Under the pieces are notes generated by a model that was not told the DNA's origin, ran no database searches, and saw nothing but the letters and a program-made list of their open reading frames with translations. A DNA stretch of 34,963 nucleotides from Clostridia bacterium (GTDB taxonomy: Bacteria > Bacillota > Clostridia > Oscillospirales > CAG-272). Numbering within the stretch: the first letter of the stretch is position 1; every line of letters begins with the position of its first letter. The position numbers were made by a program, and so were the translations under genes. This document shows, piece by piece, positions 27,128-34,762 of the stretch. The stretch covers positions 1 through 34,963 of the forward strand of contig JAFVYY010000125.1 of the NCBI GenBank assembly GCA_017508405.1, read 5' to 3'.

Positions 27128-27775
27128 TTAGAGTATTGCGCCGTTTTTGTCAATATATGCGGCAAGTATTCTGTCAACCTCAAAGGTTGCTTTTTGTGGA
27201 TTATCTATGTTATAAAAGTAGGATTTAAGACAGCTATCTATCATTTTAATATATTCGGCTATAAGATTGCCAAGCTGGGATGTGGTAAGCTGTACATCCG
27301 TGCGCAGCTTAAGCTCTCTTACGAACTTATCGCCCTCAAGGTAATATTTAACTCCCTTGATATATGAAGCTTCAAGCCCTGCGAAAAGCTTATAGAAATC
27401 TATCATATATGATATAAGAGCGGCGTTTTGAGTTCTCATAGACATTTTAAGGGCGCCGAGAGATTCTCCCCCATCCTTATTAAGCTCCAAGGAATATCTG
27501 ACTGACGGATTGTATTTATAGTCAAGGGAGGAGCGAAGATTCATAACCGATATGGAATTGTTTATGAGTCGTTTAAAGTTATCCGTTGGTAAAAGCATAC
27601 TTTCAAGAGCGGAGAATATTTGTCCGAATCTCATTTCGGGAGTGGTGTAGGAAACGTATTCCGCAAGAATTTGATTTATCATGCTTGAACGGTTCGTTCC
27701 CGACTTATAAGCAAGACGGTCAATCTCTCTTACCACATCGTCAGACAGTATAAGTGAATATAAGCTTCTGTTCAT
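27128..27775 (-). CDS. Ribbon-helix-helix protein upstream of clpB
   Basis: A 215-aa protein of unknown family. The first ~45 residues (YSLILSDDVVREIDRLAY, then KSGTNRSSMINQILAEYVSY) fit a ribbon-helix-helix DNA-binding domain: a short strand, a helix containing DxLA-like spacing, then the N-cap SGTNRSSMI of the second helix. The remaining ~165 residues appear mostly helical, with no membrane segment and no motif that I recognise. GGAG precedes the ATG at a good distance, and a strong promoter lies just upstream. Because clpB follows 15 nt later on the same transcript, the simplest inference is a regulator of its own operon, in effect a clpB regulator. This is untested. The C-terminal half could sense stress or bind a partner. 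Confidence 0.75.
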   Translation of the reverse strand: MNRSLYSLILSDDVVREIDRLAYKSGTNRSSMINQILAEYVSYTTPEMRFGQIFSALESMLLPTDNFKRLINNSISVMNLRSSLDYKYNPSVRYSLELNKDGGESLGALKMSMRTQNAALISYMIDFYKLFAGLEASYIKGVKYYLEGDKFVRELKLRTDVQLTTSQLGNLIAEYIKMIDSCLKSYFYNIDNPQKATFEVDRILAAYIDKNGAIL

Positions 27776-27798
27776 TGTATCAACTCCTTTTCAATACA

Positions 27799-27827
27799 AT
27801 CATATCACAACAATTAAAACTTGTCAA
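27799..27827 (-). promoter_or_regulatory. Promoter of the RHH-clpB operon
   Basis: On the minus strand TTGACA (27827-27822), 17 nt, TATGAT (27804-27799). Two ATTGT direct repeats spaced 14 nt apart (27814-27810 and 27800-27796) overlap the spacer and the -10 box and could be operator half-sites. No CIRCE (HrcA) or CtsR-like operator is visible. Confidence 0.75.
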
Positions 27828-27968
27828 TAGATTTATATAAATTTGAACACAAGTTTCATAAAATGCTCAACAAAATTTCAAAAAATCCATATAAAACAAA
27901 ATTATATAGACTTAAACATATGAATAAATGAACAATTATAATATATAATATCAAGAAAAAATATACTA

Positions 27969-27997
27969 TTGACACAACCGTTTGTTTGTGGTAATAT
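27969..27997 (+). promoter_or_regulatory. Promoter for the MFS transporter
   Basis: TTGACA (27969-27974), 17 nt, TAATAT (27992-27997). An imperfect palindrome, ACAACCGTTTGT (27974-27985), fills the spacer and is a possible repressor site. Confidence 0.65.
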
Positions 27998-28027
27998 CAT
28001 CCTTGATGAAAAATACGGAGGATTTTT

Positions 28028-29194
28028 ATGTTTGTCTTTCTTGTTTCGGTTTTGTACCTTGCCTTCGTCGGACTTGGATTACCCGATTCTGTGCTTGGCT
28101 CGGCTTGGCCGTCTATGTTTATTGAAATGGATGTTCCCGTTTCTTATGCCGGTATCATTTCCGCAATAATTGCCTTCGGCACGATTATATCAAGCCTTAT
28201 GAGTGATTGGATCACATGTAAGCTCGGTTCAGGCAAGACCACGTTTATAAGCATACTTATGACTGCAGGAGCGCTTTTTGGATTTTCCGTAAGCTCCCGT
28301 TTCTATATGCTTTGCCTTTTTTCAATACCCTATGGACTCGGCGCAGGCAGTGTTGATGCGGCATTGAACAATTATGTGGCGCTTCATTACAGCAGTAAGC
28401 ATATGAGCTGGCTTCACTGTATGTGGGGACTTGGCGCATCCATCGGTCCTGCTATTATGAGCCTTGCGTTAACGGGCGGACAGGGATGGAAAAGCGGATA
28501 TCTCTATATTTCAATAATTCAGTTTATTATTTCATTTGTCGTATTTATAAGCTTACCTCTTTGGAAAAAGCGTATAGACGGCTCCGATAATGCAAGCTCG
28601 GAAAAGCATAAGGCGCTTACTTTAAAGGAGATCGTTTCCATTAAGGGCGCTAAGCCTATAATGATTACGTTTTTATGCTATTGCGCTATTGAGGTGGTTA
28701 TAACGCTTTGGGCAAGCAGCTATCTTAATCTTTATAGAGGCATCGATGCTGAAATTGCCGCTGCGTGGGGCAGCTTATTCCTTGTTGGAATAACCGTTGG
28801 CAGAGCAGTAAACGGATTCATAACGATGAAGCTGTCTGACACCGCCCTTATCAGAATAGGTCAGGGAATAATGTTTTTTGGCATTGTAATGATAATGTTA
28901 CCCTTCAGTAATACGGTTTCCCTTGTTGGACTCGTTGTGACGGGACTTGGCTGTGCGCCAATATATCCTTGCATAATCCATTCGACCCCCGCAAGATTCG
29001 GAGCAGACAAGTCACAGGCGCTGATTGGCGTTCAAATGGCAAGCGCATATACGGGCACCTGCCTTTTACCCCCTCTTTTCGGTATTATAGCGGAGCGTGT
29101 ATCAATTGCGCTTTTCCCCGTATATATCGGAATTTTACTTGTGATTTCCATAGTAATGCACGAAATGATTTGCCGTAATAATCCTATAAAATAA
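28028..29194 (+). CDS. Major facilitator superfamily transporter
   Basis: A 388-aa integral membrane protein with about 12 hydrophobic segments in two halves, matching MFS carriers. Family-like features are LGLPDSVLGSAWPSMF after the first helix, the SDWITCKLGSGKTT loop between helices 2 and 3 (the place of the usual MFS motif A), and PYGLGAGSVDAALNNYV, a pattern seen in FucP-like and related sugar or drug carriers. Halves are joined by the charged loop KKRIDGSDNASSEKHKA near the middle. GGAGG 7 nt upstream sets the ATG. The substrate cannot be inferred, and no neighbouring catabolic gene gives a clue. A hairpin-rich element begins right after its stop codon. Confidence 0.88.
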   Translation: MFVFLVSVLYLAFVGLGLPDSVLGSAWPSMFIEMDVPVSYAGIISAIIAFGTIISSLMSDWITCKLGSGKTTFISILMTAGALFGFSVSSRFYMLCLFSIPYGLGAGSVDAALNNYVALHYSSKHMSWLHCMWGLGASIGPAIMSLALTGGQGWKSGYLYISIIQFIISFVVFISLPLWKKRIDGSDNASSEKHKALTLKEIVSIKGAKPIMITFLCYCAIEVVITLWASSYLNLYRGIDAEIAAAWGSLFLVGITVGRAVNGFITMKLSDTALIRIGQGIMFFGIVMIMLPFSNTVSLVGLVVTGLGCAPIYPCIIHSTPARFGADKSQALIGVQMASAYTGTCLLPPLFGIIAERVSIALFPVYIGILLVISIVMHEMICRNNPIK

Positions 29195-29582
29195 AAAAGA
29201 AGCCTTCTCCTATAGCGTGATACTCTTAACGGAGTATCACGCTAAACTATGATTGCCCTTGCGGGCAAGTTATTATTTATGAGATGCTTCGCATCGTTAT
29301 GATTGGCTTCGCCAAGTTTTAGATTACAAGGGCAATCATATCATAACGCTTGCCGCGCAAGCTCATAACGGTGAGCGAAGCGAGCCTCATAACTCTAAAC
29401 TGAACAGAAACAGAAAAAGAGAGAACTTTTCGACATTTAAGCCGATTTGTTCTCTCTTTCTGCTATTATAAGGGTTTGGGATTAGCCCATACTGCGTTTG
29501 TCCGTACAAATGCGATGCTCGCACTTTACGGTGGCTTTCAAATTCTCCGATAAGGACATCTCCCTTTGAGAAGGCTTTTTTG
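29195..29582. repeat. Hairpin-rich element with short terminal inverted repeats
   Basis: No gene is visible in this 388-bp stretch between two convergent genes. Its ends carry inverted 8-mers GCCTTCTC (29202-29209) and GAGAAGGC (29568-29575), each flanked on the outside by a homopolymer of A or T. Inside are many perfect stems: 12 bp (29214-29225 with 29232-29243), 14 bp TATGATTGCCCTTG (29248-29261 with 29327-29340) enclosing smaller GATGC/GCATC and TTGGC/GCCAA hairpins with TTC loops, GCTTGC/GCAAGC (29348-29353 with 29357-29362), and 11 bp (29416-29426 with 29449-29459). The words TTATGA and CATAA recur between stems. The form suggests a MITE- or REP-like repeat that also acts as a terminator for both neighbours. 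Confidence 0.65.
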
Positions 29583-29592
29583 TTATTGTGTG

Positions 29593-31032
29593 TTACTCAG
29601 CGTCGGAGCTGTCCGTTGCGAGGATAGTATCGTTTGTTTTGTCTGTGCTTACTTTAGCGCCCTTTCCCCTTGCCTTAAGGATGAAGATAAGAAGCGCCGC
29701 AAAGTAAACTGCAATTATACCAAGAGTTGCAAAGCAAAGCGCCGTTGACTGCGCCGCAAGACCTACAAGAATAAGCATGGGTGCGCCGAGGATAATACCG
29801 AAGCTTGAGCCAACAACAAGGTTGTTGGATGCCGGAGTCTTGAACTCGGGGTCTATCTCACGAAGGAGAAGCACGCCCGATGATATTGTTCCCGTAAGCA
29901 TACCGTACATGGAGATAAGTCCCTCTACATAATAGCCCTTATATACCTTTTTGCAAACGAATGCAAGGTAAAGCCACGTAATGATACCGCCGGATACTGC
30001 GATAATGATAAAGGGTATCCAAAGACCGCTTAACTTTTCTATTTCAATAGCGGAAATACCTGCAACAATCATAATATCAAAGAAGAAGCCGGAGATTCTG
30101 CTGAGAAGATAGTTGTTCTGCTGCTGTCTTCTGAAGATTTTCTTCTGATTTGCTTTCTTTAAAAGAATCTTAACTATAAGAGCTATTACGGATGCGATAA
30201 TAAAGTTGAAGCCCCAGATAAGGGAGTTTACCGTATTTGCAAGTCCCTCGGAAATTGCGGAGATGCCCGATGTAAGTCCCCACATTGCAAGATAGGTAAT
30301 GAAATAAACACCGAGAATAAACGCAACCTGAACGGAAAGCTTGTCAATGGAGTCGGAAACGGGGATTTCGTTGTTGTCCTGGAAATCACCAACCGTTGTC
30401 TTAGGGTCGTCTGAGGTAAATACTCTTTTTGAGCTTATCTTTCCTTTTTTGGAAAGAACGTTTATCATAATAACGCCAACAAGACAAGCGCAGATATATC
30501 CTGCCGCCGCAATGGCAAGACCAAAGGTCTGACCGTTTGTAAATCCGAGCCCCTCGTAAGTGCCGCCAACGTTACTTGCCTGGCCGGGACCCTGTCCGTA
30601 GCCCATGGGGAGGAGAAGACCTGCCGCTTTGAAAAGGTCGGGCATAAATGTGTATGCGAGACCGAGGGAGATAATTAGGCCTACAATACCTTGAATCAAA
30701 TAGGTAGAAACTATAATAGCGCCCGATTTTGGACCTGTAAGACTGCCTTTTTCCTCCTTACCCTCTTTTGTGGTACGAAGTGACATTGCAATAAAGCCGA
30801 GAGCGATACAGTGATAAACAAGGATTTCCATAAGCTGGGTGTTGACTCTGATAACACCAACGCTCTTTAAAACAAGAAGAATAAAGCCCGCCATAACGCC
30901 GATTGGCATTCGTAAGCTGCGAAGGAACTTAACCTTCGACGTAAGAAGCTGGGAAACAAGAACTGCGCCGGCTATCATACCGAGCTGAATTATAAAGTTC
31001 CATACTCCGGGATTCGCTGCTGAATAATCCAT
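29593..31032 (-). CDS. gltS: Sodium/glutamate symporter (GltS family)
   Basis: A 479-aa membrane protein of the glutamate:Na+ symporter (ESS) family, importing glutamate with sodium. About ten to twelve hydrophobic helices are visible in two halves. The re-entrant region GYGQGPGQASNVGGTYEGLG corresponds to the glycine-rich pore loop of GltS, and LISMYGMLTGTISSGVLLLRE looks like its second-half counterpart. The C-terminal tail (from KARGKGAKVSTDKTND) is hydrophilic and acidic. It begins 3 nt after the acyltransferase reading frame and is probably read from the consensus promoter at 32247-32275. The presence of glutamine synthetase in the window fits glutamate use but is not an operon link. Substrate other than glutamate is possible. 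Confidence 0.88.
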   Translation of the reverse strand: MDYSAANPGVWNFIIQLGMIAGAVLVSQLLTSKVKFLRSLRMPIGVMAGFILLVLKSVGVIRVNTQLMEILVYHCIALGFIAMSLRTTKEGKEEKGSLTGPKSGAIIVSTYLIQGIVGLIISLGLAYTFMPDLFKAAGLLLPMGYGQGPGQASNVGGTYEGLGFTNGQTFGLAIAAAGYICACLVGVIMINVLSKKGKISSKRVFTSDDPKTTVGDFQDNNEIPVSDSIDKLSVQVAFILGVYFITYLAMWGLTSGISAISEGLANTVNSLIWGFNFIIASVIALIVKILLKKANQKKIFRRQQQNNYLLSRISGFFFDIMIVAGISAIEIEKLSGLWIPFIIIAVSGGIITWLYLAFVCKKVYKGYYVEGLISMYGMLTGTISSGVLLLREIDPEFKTPASNNLVVGSSFGIILGAPMLILVGLAAQSTALCFATLGIIAVYFAALLIFILKARGKGAKVSTDKTNDTILATDSSDAE

Positions 31033-31035
31033 AAA

Positions 31036-31704
31036 TTATACCTCGCCTTGTGATGAATTTTTTATACCGTTGACGTAGTTTTGATACCAAAACAGATATT
31101 TTCGCATATTAACGTAGTGCTTTTTATCTGCTCTTAATTCAAAATATCCGTCCTTGTGTGTGAAAACAAGTATGGACGTTTGAATAATGGACATTGAGGA
31201 AATATCCTTGTAAAAGAATACATATTCACCTATGGATAATGATTCCTCACTTCCTGTAAGAATCCCATTTGTAAGCTTTTCCGACTTGTGTCCCTCGTGA
31301 ATTTTTGAAAGAGTTATTTTAGAATCGGTAAACAAGGTGTCATCACGGTTAAAATCGCCGCTTTCAAGACACTCCCTCTGCCAAATATCCCATTCATAAA
31401 TATTTTTAAAGGGTACGGATGGTTCAAAGACACCGTATTCCGTATATTCTCGCTTAAATCCGCAGGAGCATTTTATATAGTCGCCATCACCCTTAAGAGT
31501 GCCGATCTTTTTACATTCGGGGCAGAGAAATAGGGCGCTTTCCATTCTTACGGCTCTGTTCTTGCCCTTGAAAGCTACGTTTTCCTTTTCCTGCCTTTCC
31601 CAAGCGTTTTCGTAAATGTCACGGTCTATGGCTGCGTGGATCTCCTCAACGCTCATAGCCTTTAACTGCTCAGGAGTATAAATATTAACCACACCCCCGC
31701 GCAT
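31036..31704 (-). CDS. C-terminal fragment with zinc ribbon
   Basis: The open frame after the TAG, counted from its first ATG, encodes 222 residues. It starts with YTPEQLKAMSVEEIHAAIDR, then a zinc ribbon CPECKKIGTLKGDGDYIKCS (two Cys pairs), then a beta-rich region (SIGEYVFFYKDISSMSI) that may be PH-like. The ATG is preceded only by a weak AGGT-like site, so translation by itself is uncertain. It is best read as the remainder of the interrupted acyltransferase. Confidence 0.65.
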   Translation of the reverse strand: MRGGVVNIYTPEQLKAMSVEEIHAAIDRDIYENAWERQEKENVAFKGKNRAVRMESALFLCPECKKIGTLKGDGDYIKCSCGFKREYTEYGVFEPSVPFKNIYEWDIWQRECLESGDFNRDDTLFTDSKITLSKIHEGHKSEKLTNGILTGSEESLSIGEYVFFYKDISSMSIIQTSILVFTHKDGYFELRADKKHYVNMRKYLFWYQNYVNGIKNSSQGEV

Positions 31705-31755
31705 TTTACCTGTTCTTATGCCCTTTCCCCAACGGGGATTTGCAAGGTGACCGCC

Positions 31756-32208
31756 CTAGAAACGGTAGGTTACAAGAGCCACACGGGATGATTTTGCAAG
31801 ATTCGCCGTTGACGGCACGATATCCTGTGTAACACCGTTCCAGGTGGAATCTCCCTCGGCAAATATGCATACGGAATCTCCCGCCTTAAAGTGGCGAAGA
31901 CATTTAAGCACTGTGTCCACCGCGCTTGAGCCCTTGCTTCTCGGTATAGGCTCAAAATATCTGTTTAAAAGCTTGGTTTTAATACCCATTCTGAAAAGAT
32001 GCTCACTTGCTACAAAATAGGTGGGGCGGTTAGGGAAGCTAAGTCCCACAAGCACGGGGTCCCAGTTTGTAACGTGGTTGGAAACGATAAGACAGGGGGC
32101 GTCGTAGTCGCATTTCTCACTTGTAAGGTTGAACTTTTTTTCAAGATGTCTGTGTAAAAGCTTGTATGCAAGCCTCCACGCTCGTCTGTGTCTTTTGCGC
32201 TTGTCCAT
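31756..32208 (-). CDS. N-terminal acyltransferase fragment (PlsC-like)
   Basis: The part before the TAG encodes 150 residues. The acyltransferase motif I is NHVTNWD (residues 44-50, catalytic His45 and Asp50), and FAEGDSTWNG near 116-125 corresponds to the EGxRS-type substrate motif. EPIPRSKGSS at about 86-95 matches the motif II region. Alone it lacks the last part of the domain (the VPIxI-type segment), so activity is doubtful. The ATG follows AAGGCGGTG and a perfect-consensus promoter. Confidence 0.8.
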   Translation of the reverse strand: MDKRKRHRRAWRLAYKLLHRHLEKKFNLTSEKCDYDAPCLIVSNHVTNWDPVLVGLSFPNRPTYFVASEHLFRMGIKTKLLNRYFEPIPRSKGSSAVDTVLKCLRHFKAGDSVCIFAEGDSTWNGVTQDIVPSTANLAKSSRVALVTYRF

Positions 32209-32246
32209 ATCGTCACCGCCTTAAGCTCCAAATTTTTCTGTTGTAT

Positions 32247-32275
32247 ATTATACTACAAATTTGTGGAGATGTCAA
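32247..32275 (-). promoter_or_regulatory. Consensus promoter of the acyltransferase-gltS unit
   Basis: On the minus strand TTGACA (32275-32270), 17 nt, TATAAT (32252-32247): an exact consensus. The spacer contains the perfect palindrome ACAAATTTGT (32255-32264), well placed for a repressor. Confidence 0.85.
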
Positions 32276-32305
32276 TATTTTACCATTTTTACCTAAACTG
32301 AAAAT

Positions 32306-32342
32306 AAAATAATACCCCCTGATTACATTTTCGGAGGGTATT
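32306..32342 (-). terminator. Terminator after the 75-aa gene
   Basis: Minus-strand stem AATACCC-TC with GG-GGGTATT (32342-32334 with 32319-32311, one mismatch), a 14-nt loop and an ATTTTATTTT tail. It begins a few bases after the stop codon. Confidence 0.7.
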
Positions 32343-32346
32343 AAGT

Positions 32347-32574
32347 TTACCAATCATATGCAGTTATTGTATAATTCTTATGGGGCAAAATTCCGTCAAG
32401 CTCCACCTTAAATGGAGAAAGAAGCTTTATTATCTCCTCTCCTGTAAGATCAGCCTCATAGGTAAGGTCTCTTCCACGGGTGGAAATCTCCATCACCGCG
32501 CAGATTATATCCACGTCCCCCGCTATTTTAAGGTTAAAGTCCGTGTCTACGCCTTTTATTATCGTGTATCTCAT
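32347..32574 (-). CDS. Small protein of unknown function, 75 aa
   Basis: A short acidic-to-neutral protein, MRYTIIKGVDTDFNLKIAG..., with alternating hydrophobic residues (VDIICAVMEI, FKVELDGIL, YTITAYDW) that suggest a small beta-rich fold. A GEEIIKLLSPF helix lies in the middle. There is no signal peptide or membrane segment. The start is convincing because GGGGGGC lies 5 nt upstream of the ATG, and a terminator follows the stop. It is 51 nt downstream of the larger XRE regulator on the same strand, so the two may be co-transcribed. Family not recognised. Confidence 0.65.
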   Translation of the reverse strand: MRYTIIKGVDTDFNLKIAGDVDIICAVMEISTRGRDLTYEADLTGEEIIKLLSPFKVELDGILPHKNYTITAYDW

Positions 32575-32625
32575 AATATCGCCCCCTTTTCTTAATTATA
32601 CATCAAAGGGGAGAAAAATACAATA

Positions 32626-33792
32626 TTATGACTTCTTTTTTGTTACTACTAAATCTTTTACTCTGTTATAAAGTGTAGTAAATTCATGAAGAGTGCGTAT
32701 TGAATCATAACCCGTTGCGTCAAGCATATCAATAAAACGGCTTGGATAAATACAGTAACAACTGCTCATATTACTCATTTCGGTATAGATGGAAATATTT
32801 CTTTCAAGGGGAGAATCTGGATTGTTGGTGCTTGGTGACCAATGCTCCTTTGCCTTCCATACCATTCCGTCAAGGAAACGGCAGGACGTGGAAAGTGTTA
32901 CTTCGCTTGTTATTTTCATAACTCTTTCAAGTAGTCTTACGGTTTTTTCAAGTCTTGAAATAGCCTCTGCGTGCTTACCTGCCCTTGCAAGTCTGCTTGT
33001 AGCGGTCATCCCTTGTTCAAGAAGCTCTTCTACCCAAAAATCTATACAGTCATCCGTAGTGTTACAACGGATAACGGAAAGGATGGACTCTGTAAATTTT
33101 TCAGCAGCGCATCTGTCCTCGTCGGTTGCGTTCAAGCTTAAAAGATTACCGTGCCAAAGGATTTTGTCCATAGCATTATAAAGCTGATATCTGCGCTCCT
33201 CATTAAATTTTTCACTTTCGCCTCTACGAAAATATCGGTTAAAAAGCACTTTCCTCTGTGAACAGTCAAAGGATGTGGTGTATTTGTTAAGAAATTCTGT
33301 AAGATGCTCCTCGTCCTCACAGTAAGCCATAGTTTCTATTACATGGGGGAACATTGGATAACGCTCAAGAACAGCTTCAGCCATAAGACGTACTTCGGGC
33401 AATATTTGGGGATCGCGGAAGGCGCGGTCGTTACCCTCGCACCAAGGGCGCCAATAGTAGCGTGAATCAAGATAATTTACTCTTATATCTCTGATAAATT
33501 CAATGATTTTTTCTGCATCGTAATCCTTCTTTATACACTCACGGCGTAAGCTATCAAAGGCTTCAATAGCCCTCGTTTCCTTCTGCTCCTCGGTCATACC
33601 CATAAGCTCATCAAGGGTAATTTCAAGAACTTTTGCAATAGCGGGCAAAAGCTCAATATCGGGATAGGTGTTTCCGTTTTCCCAACGGCTCACAGACTGA
33701 TACGTTACCCCAAGCCTTTCAGCAAACTCCTCTTGGGTTAAGTCGTTTTTCTTTCTGTAATTACGAATATTCTCACCAATTGTAAGCTTCAT
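32626..33792 (-). CDS. XRE-family transcriptional regulator, 388 aa
   Basis: The N-terminus (TIGENIRNYRKKNDLTQEEF, then AERLGVTYQSVSRWENGNTY) is a classic helix-turn-helix of the XRE/Cro-CI type, residues ~3-60, followed by LPAIAKVLEITLDELMGMTEE. The long C-terminal part (~75-388) is helical with no motif that I recognise, perhaps TPR-like. AAGGAG lies 6 nt before the ATG at 33792, which is preferred over an ATG seven codons earlier that has no such site. It is preceded by a promoter and a possible operator, and followed by the 75-aa gene. Target genes are unknown; regulators of this kind often repress themselves. Confidence 0.88.
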   Translation of the reverse strand: MKLTIGENIRNYRKKNDLTQEEFAERLGVTYQSVSRWENGNTYPDIELLPAIAKVLEITLDELMGMTEEQKETRAIEAFDSLRRECIKKDYDAEKIIEFIRDIRVNYLDSRYYWRPWCEGNDRAFRDPQILPEVRLMAEAVLERYPMFPHVIETMAYCEDEEHLTEFLNKYTTSFDCSQRKVLFNRYFRRGESEKFNEERRYQLYNAMDKILWHGNLLSLNATDEDRCAAEKFTESILSVIRCNTTDDCIDFWVEELLEQGMTATSRLARAGKHAEAISRLEKTVRLLERVMKITSEVTLSTSCRFLDGMVWKAKEHWSPSTNNPDSPLERNISIYTEMSNMSSCYCIYPSRFIDMLDATGYDSIRTLHEFTTLYNRVKDLVVTKKKS

Positions 33793-33807
33793 ATTTTTCT
33801 CCTTTTT

Positions 33808-33823
33808 GTCCACGCGTACGGAC
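33808..33823. promoter_or_regulatory. Possible operator in the XRE gene leader
   Basis: GTCCACGCGTACGGAC is an imperfect inverted repeat (GTCC...GGAC ends, ACGCGT core) lying between the predicted start point and the AAGGAG of the XRE gene. Autoregulation is an inference. Confidence 0.35.
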
Positions 33824-33842
33824 TTTTTCTGTCGACACCATT

Positions 33843-33871
33843 ATTGTATCATACAGGGGCAGAGAACACAA
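33843..33871 (-). promoter_or_regulatory. Probable promoter for the 388-aa XRE regulator
   Basis: On the minus strand TTGTGT (33871-33866), 17 nt, TACAAT (33848-33843), giving a start near 33836 and a ~45-nt leader. Confidence 0.45.
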
Positions 33872-33920
33872 CAACGCATAAAGAGAAAATAATTCTCACT
33901 TTGTATTATGTAAATACTGA

Positions 33921-34508
33921 CTATATATTCTCCTCGTCAATATACCCCATTTCAGTTTGTTCCTTTAACATATTTTTAATATAAGCTCTATTGGAAAGAT
34001 GGTATTCCCAGATCTTTTCCTTGCATACGTAGTGCTTGTTTGGTTTATCGTCATCAAGGATTTTTCCGTCGGCAAGCCTTATACTGTATCCGTCCATAAG
34101 CACCCGTTTTTTAAGATGCTTTTGCAGAGTGTAGGGAAATCCCTCTTCATTTGATATGAATTCAATACAGGTGTCCCACTCGCCGTTATTTTTACATACA
34201 GTACAGCTTTTTACAGTACCGTGATTCAAAATTTCTGTATCAACATTATTAAGTGATATTCCAAAGTGAAATTCGTTTACGATTTTTAACGGCTTGTATT
34301 CAAGAGTGTAGTCAAAAAGCTCATCCATAGTTATATTAAATAATTGTGCTATTTTGGGAAGTAAGGTAATATCCGGATAGCTTTCTCCGTTTTCCCACTT
34401 GCTTACAGCCGCCTTGGTCACGTAGAGTATATTTGCGAGCTCCTCCTGGGTATATTCAAGCTCCTTTCTTTTTGCCTTTATCTTTTCACCTATCTTTATT
34501 TCTGTCAT
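33921..34508 (-). CDS. XRE-family transcriptional regulator, 195 aa
   Basis: Residues ~4-62 form an XRE-type helix-turn-helix: KIGEKIKAKRKELEYTQEEL, then ANILYVTKAAVSKWENGESY with YPDITLLPKIAQLFNITMDEL after it. The C-terminal ~130 residues (LKIVNEFHFGISLNN onward) are mixed alpha and beta with several Cys (SCTVCKNN, HYVCKE). No known domain is recognised. GGAGG lies 8 nt upstream of the ATG. It and the 388-aa regulator share similar helix-turn-helix sequences, have separate promoters and lie in the same direction, so they may respond to different signals. Function beyond DNA binding cannot be stated. Confidence 0.88.
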   Translation of the reverse strand: MTEIKIGEKIKAKRKELEYTQEELANILYVTKAAVSKWENGESYPDITLLPKIAQLFNITMDELFDYTLEYKPLKIVNEFHFGISLNNVDTEILNHGTVKSCTVCKNNGEWDTCIEFISNEEGFPYTLQKHLKKRVLMDGYSIRLADGKILDDDKPNKHYVCKEKIWEYHLSNRAYIKNMLKEQTEMGYIDEENI

Positions 34509-34544
34509 AATTCAGTCCTCCTTAACCGCTTTGAAGCTATTTAT

Positions 34545-34573
34545 ATTTTACCATATCGGACCTAAAAAGTAAA
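34545..34573 (-). promoter_or_regulatory. Promoter for the 195-aa XRE regulator
   Basis: On the minus strand TTTACT (34573-34568), 17 nt, TAAAAT (34550-34545). The start point near 34538 leaves a ~30-nt leader with GGAGG. Confidence 0.55.
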
Positions 34574-34762
34574 GCGAAAGTAAATATACTTTGTTAACTG
34601 CCGGTTGACAGAGCCTCCGTGAAAAACGGTGCTGTTTAGGCTCCGTTGTCTGCTTGCAATCTGCGAACCCCCAAAACTCATTCTTCGTGTTGGGAAAACC
34701 CAACCGCAGACAACGGCTTTCTCGAAAAAGAGCGCAACAATATGTTTCGAAATTCTATCCCA
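34574..34762. repeat. Structured non-coding region with nested hairpins
   Basis: This stretch between the XRE regulator promoter and the terminator hairpin holds no believable gene. It contains GAGCC/GGCTC (34611-34615 with 34639-34643) enclosing CCGT/ACGG, an 11-bp perfect pair CCGTTGTCTGC/GCAGACAACGG (34643-34653 with 34706-34716), and GTTGGG-AAAA-CCCAAC (34689-34704) inside it. A 73-codon minus-strand open frame crosses these stems but reads as non-protein. The density of stems suggests a structured RNA or a dispersed repeat. Confidence 0.55.

Larger units (their letters stand above)
31036..32208 (-). pseudogene. PlsC-like acyltransferase gene split by one in-frame TAG
   Basis: Read through, this would be a ~390-aa protein: an N-terminal acylglycerol-phosphate acyltransferase domain and a C-terminal extension with a zinc ribbon. 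A single TAG at 31758-31756 interrupts it in the sequence context Tyr-Arg-Phe-stop-Gly-Gly-His. Both sides are in the same frame, with no insertion or deletion, and the codons between the stop and the next ATG still read as sensible protein (GGHLANPRWGKGIRTGK). It could be a recent nonsense mutation, a sequencing or assembly error, a polymorphism or a readthrough site. TAG is used as a true stop in the MBL-fold gene, so general recoding of TAG is unlikely. Confidence 0.7.

Noticed and set aside
27776..27860. CIRCE or CtsR operator upstream of the clpB operon
   Set aside because: Neither the TTAGCACTC/GAGTGCTAA pair nor a CtsR heptad repeat is present.
31756..31758. Genome-wide recoding of TAG as a sense codon
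   Set aside because: The MBL-fold gene ends in TAG directly before its terminator, so TAG works as a stop here.
33883..33897. GAGAA/TTCTC hairpin after the 195-aa regulator
   Set aside because: Only a 5-bp AT-rich stem with a short T tract; too weak to annotate as a terminator.
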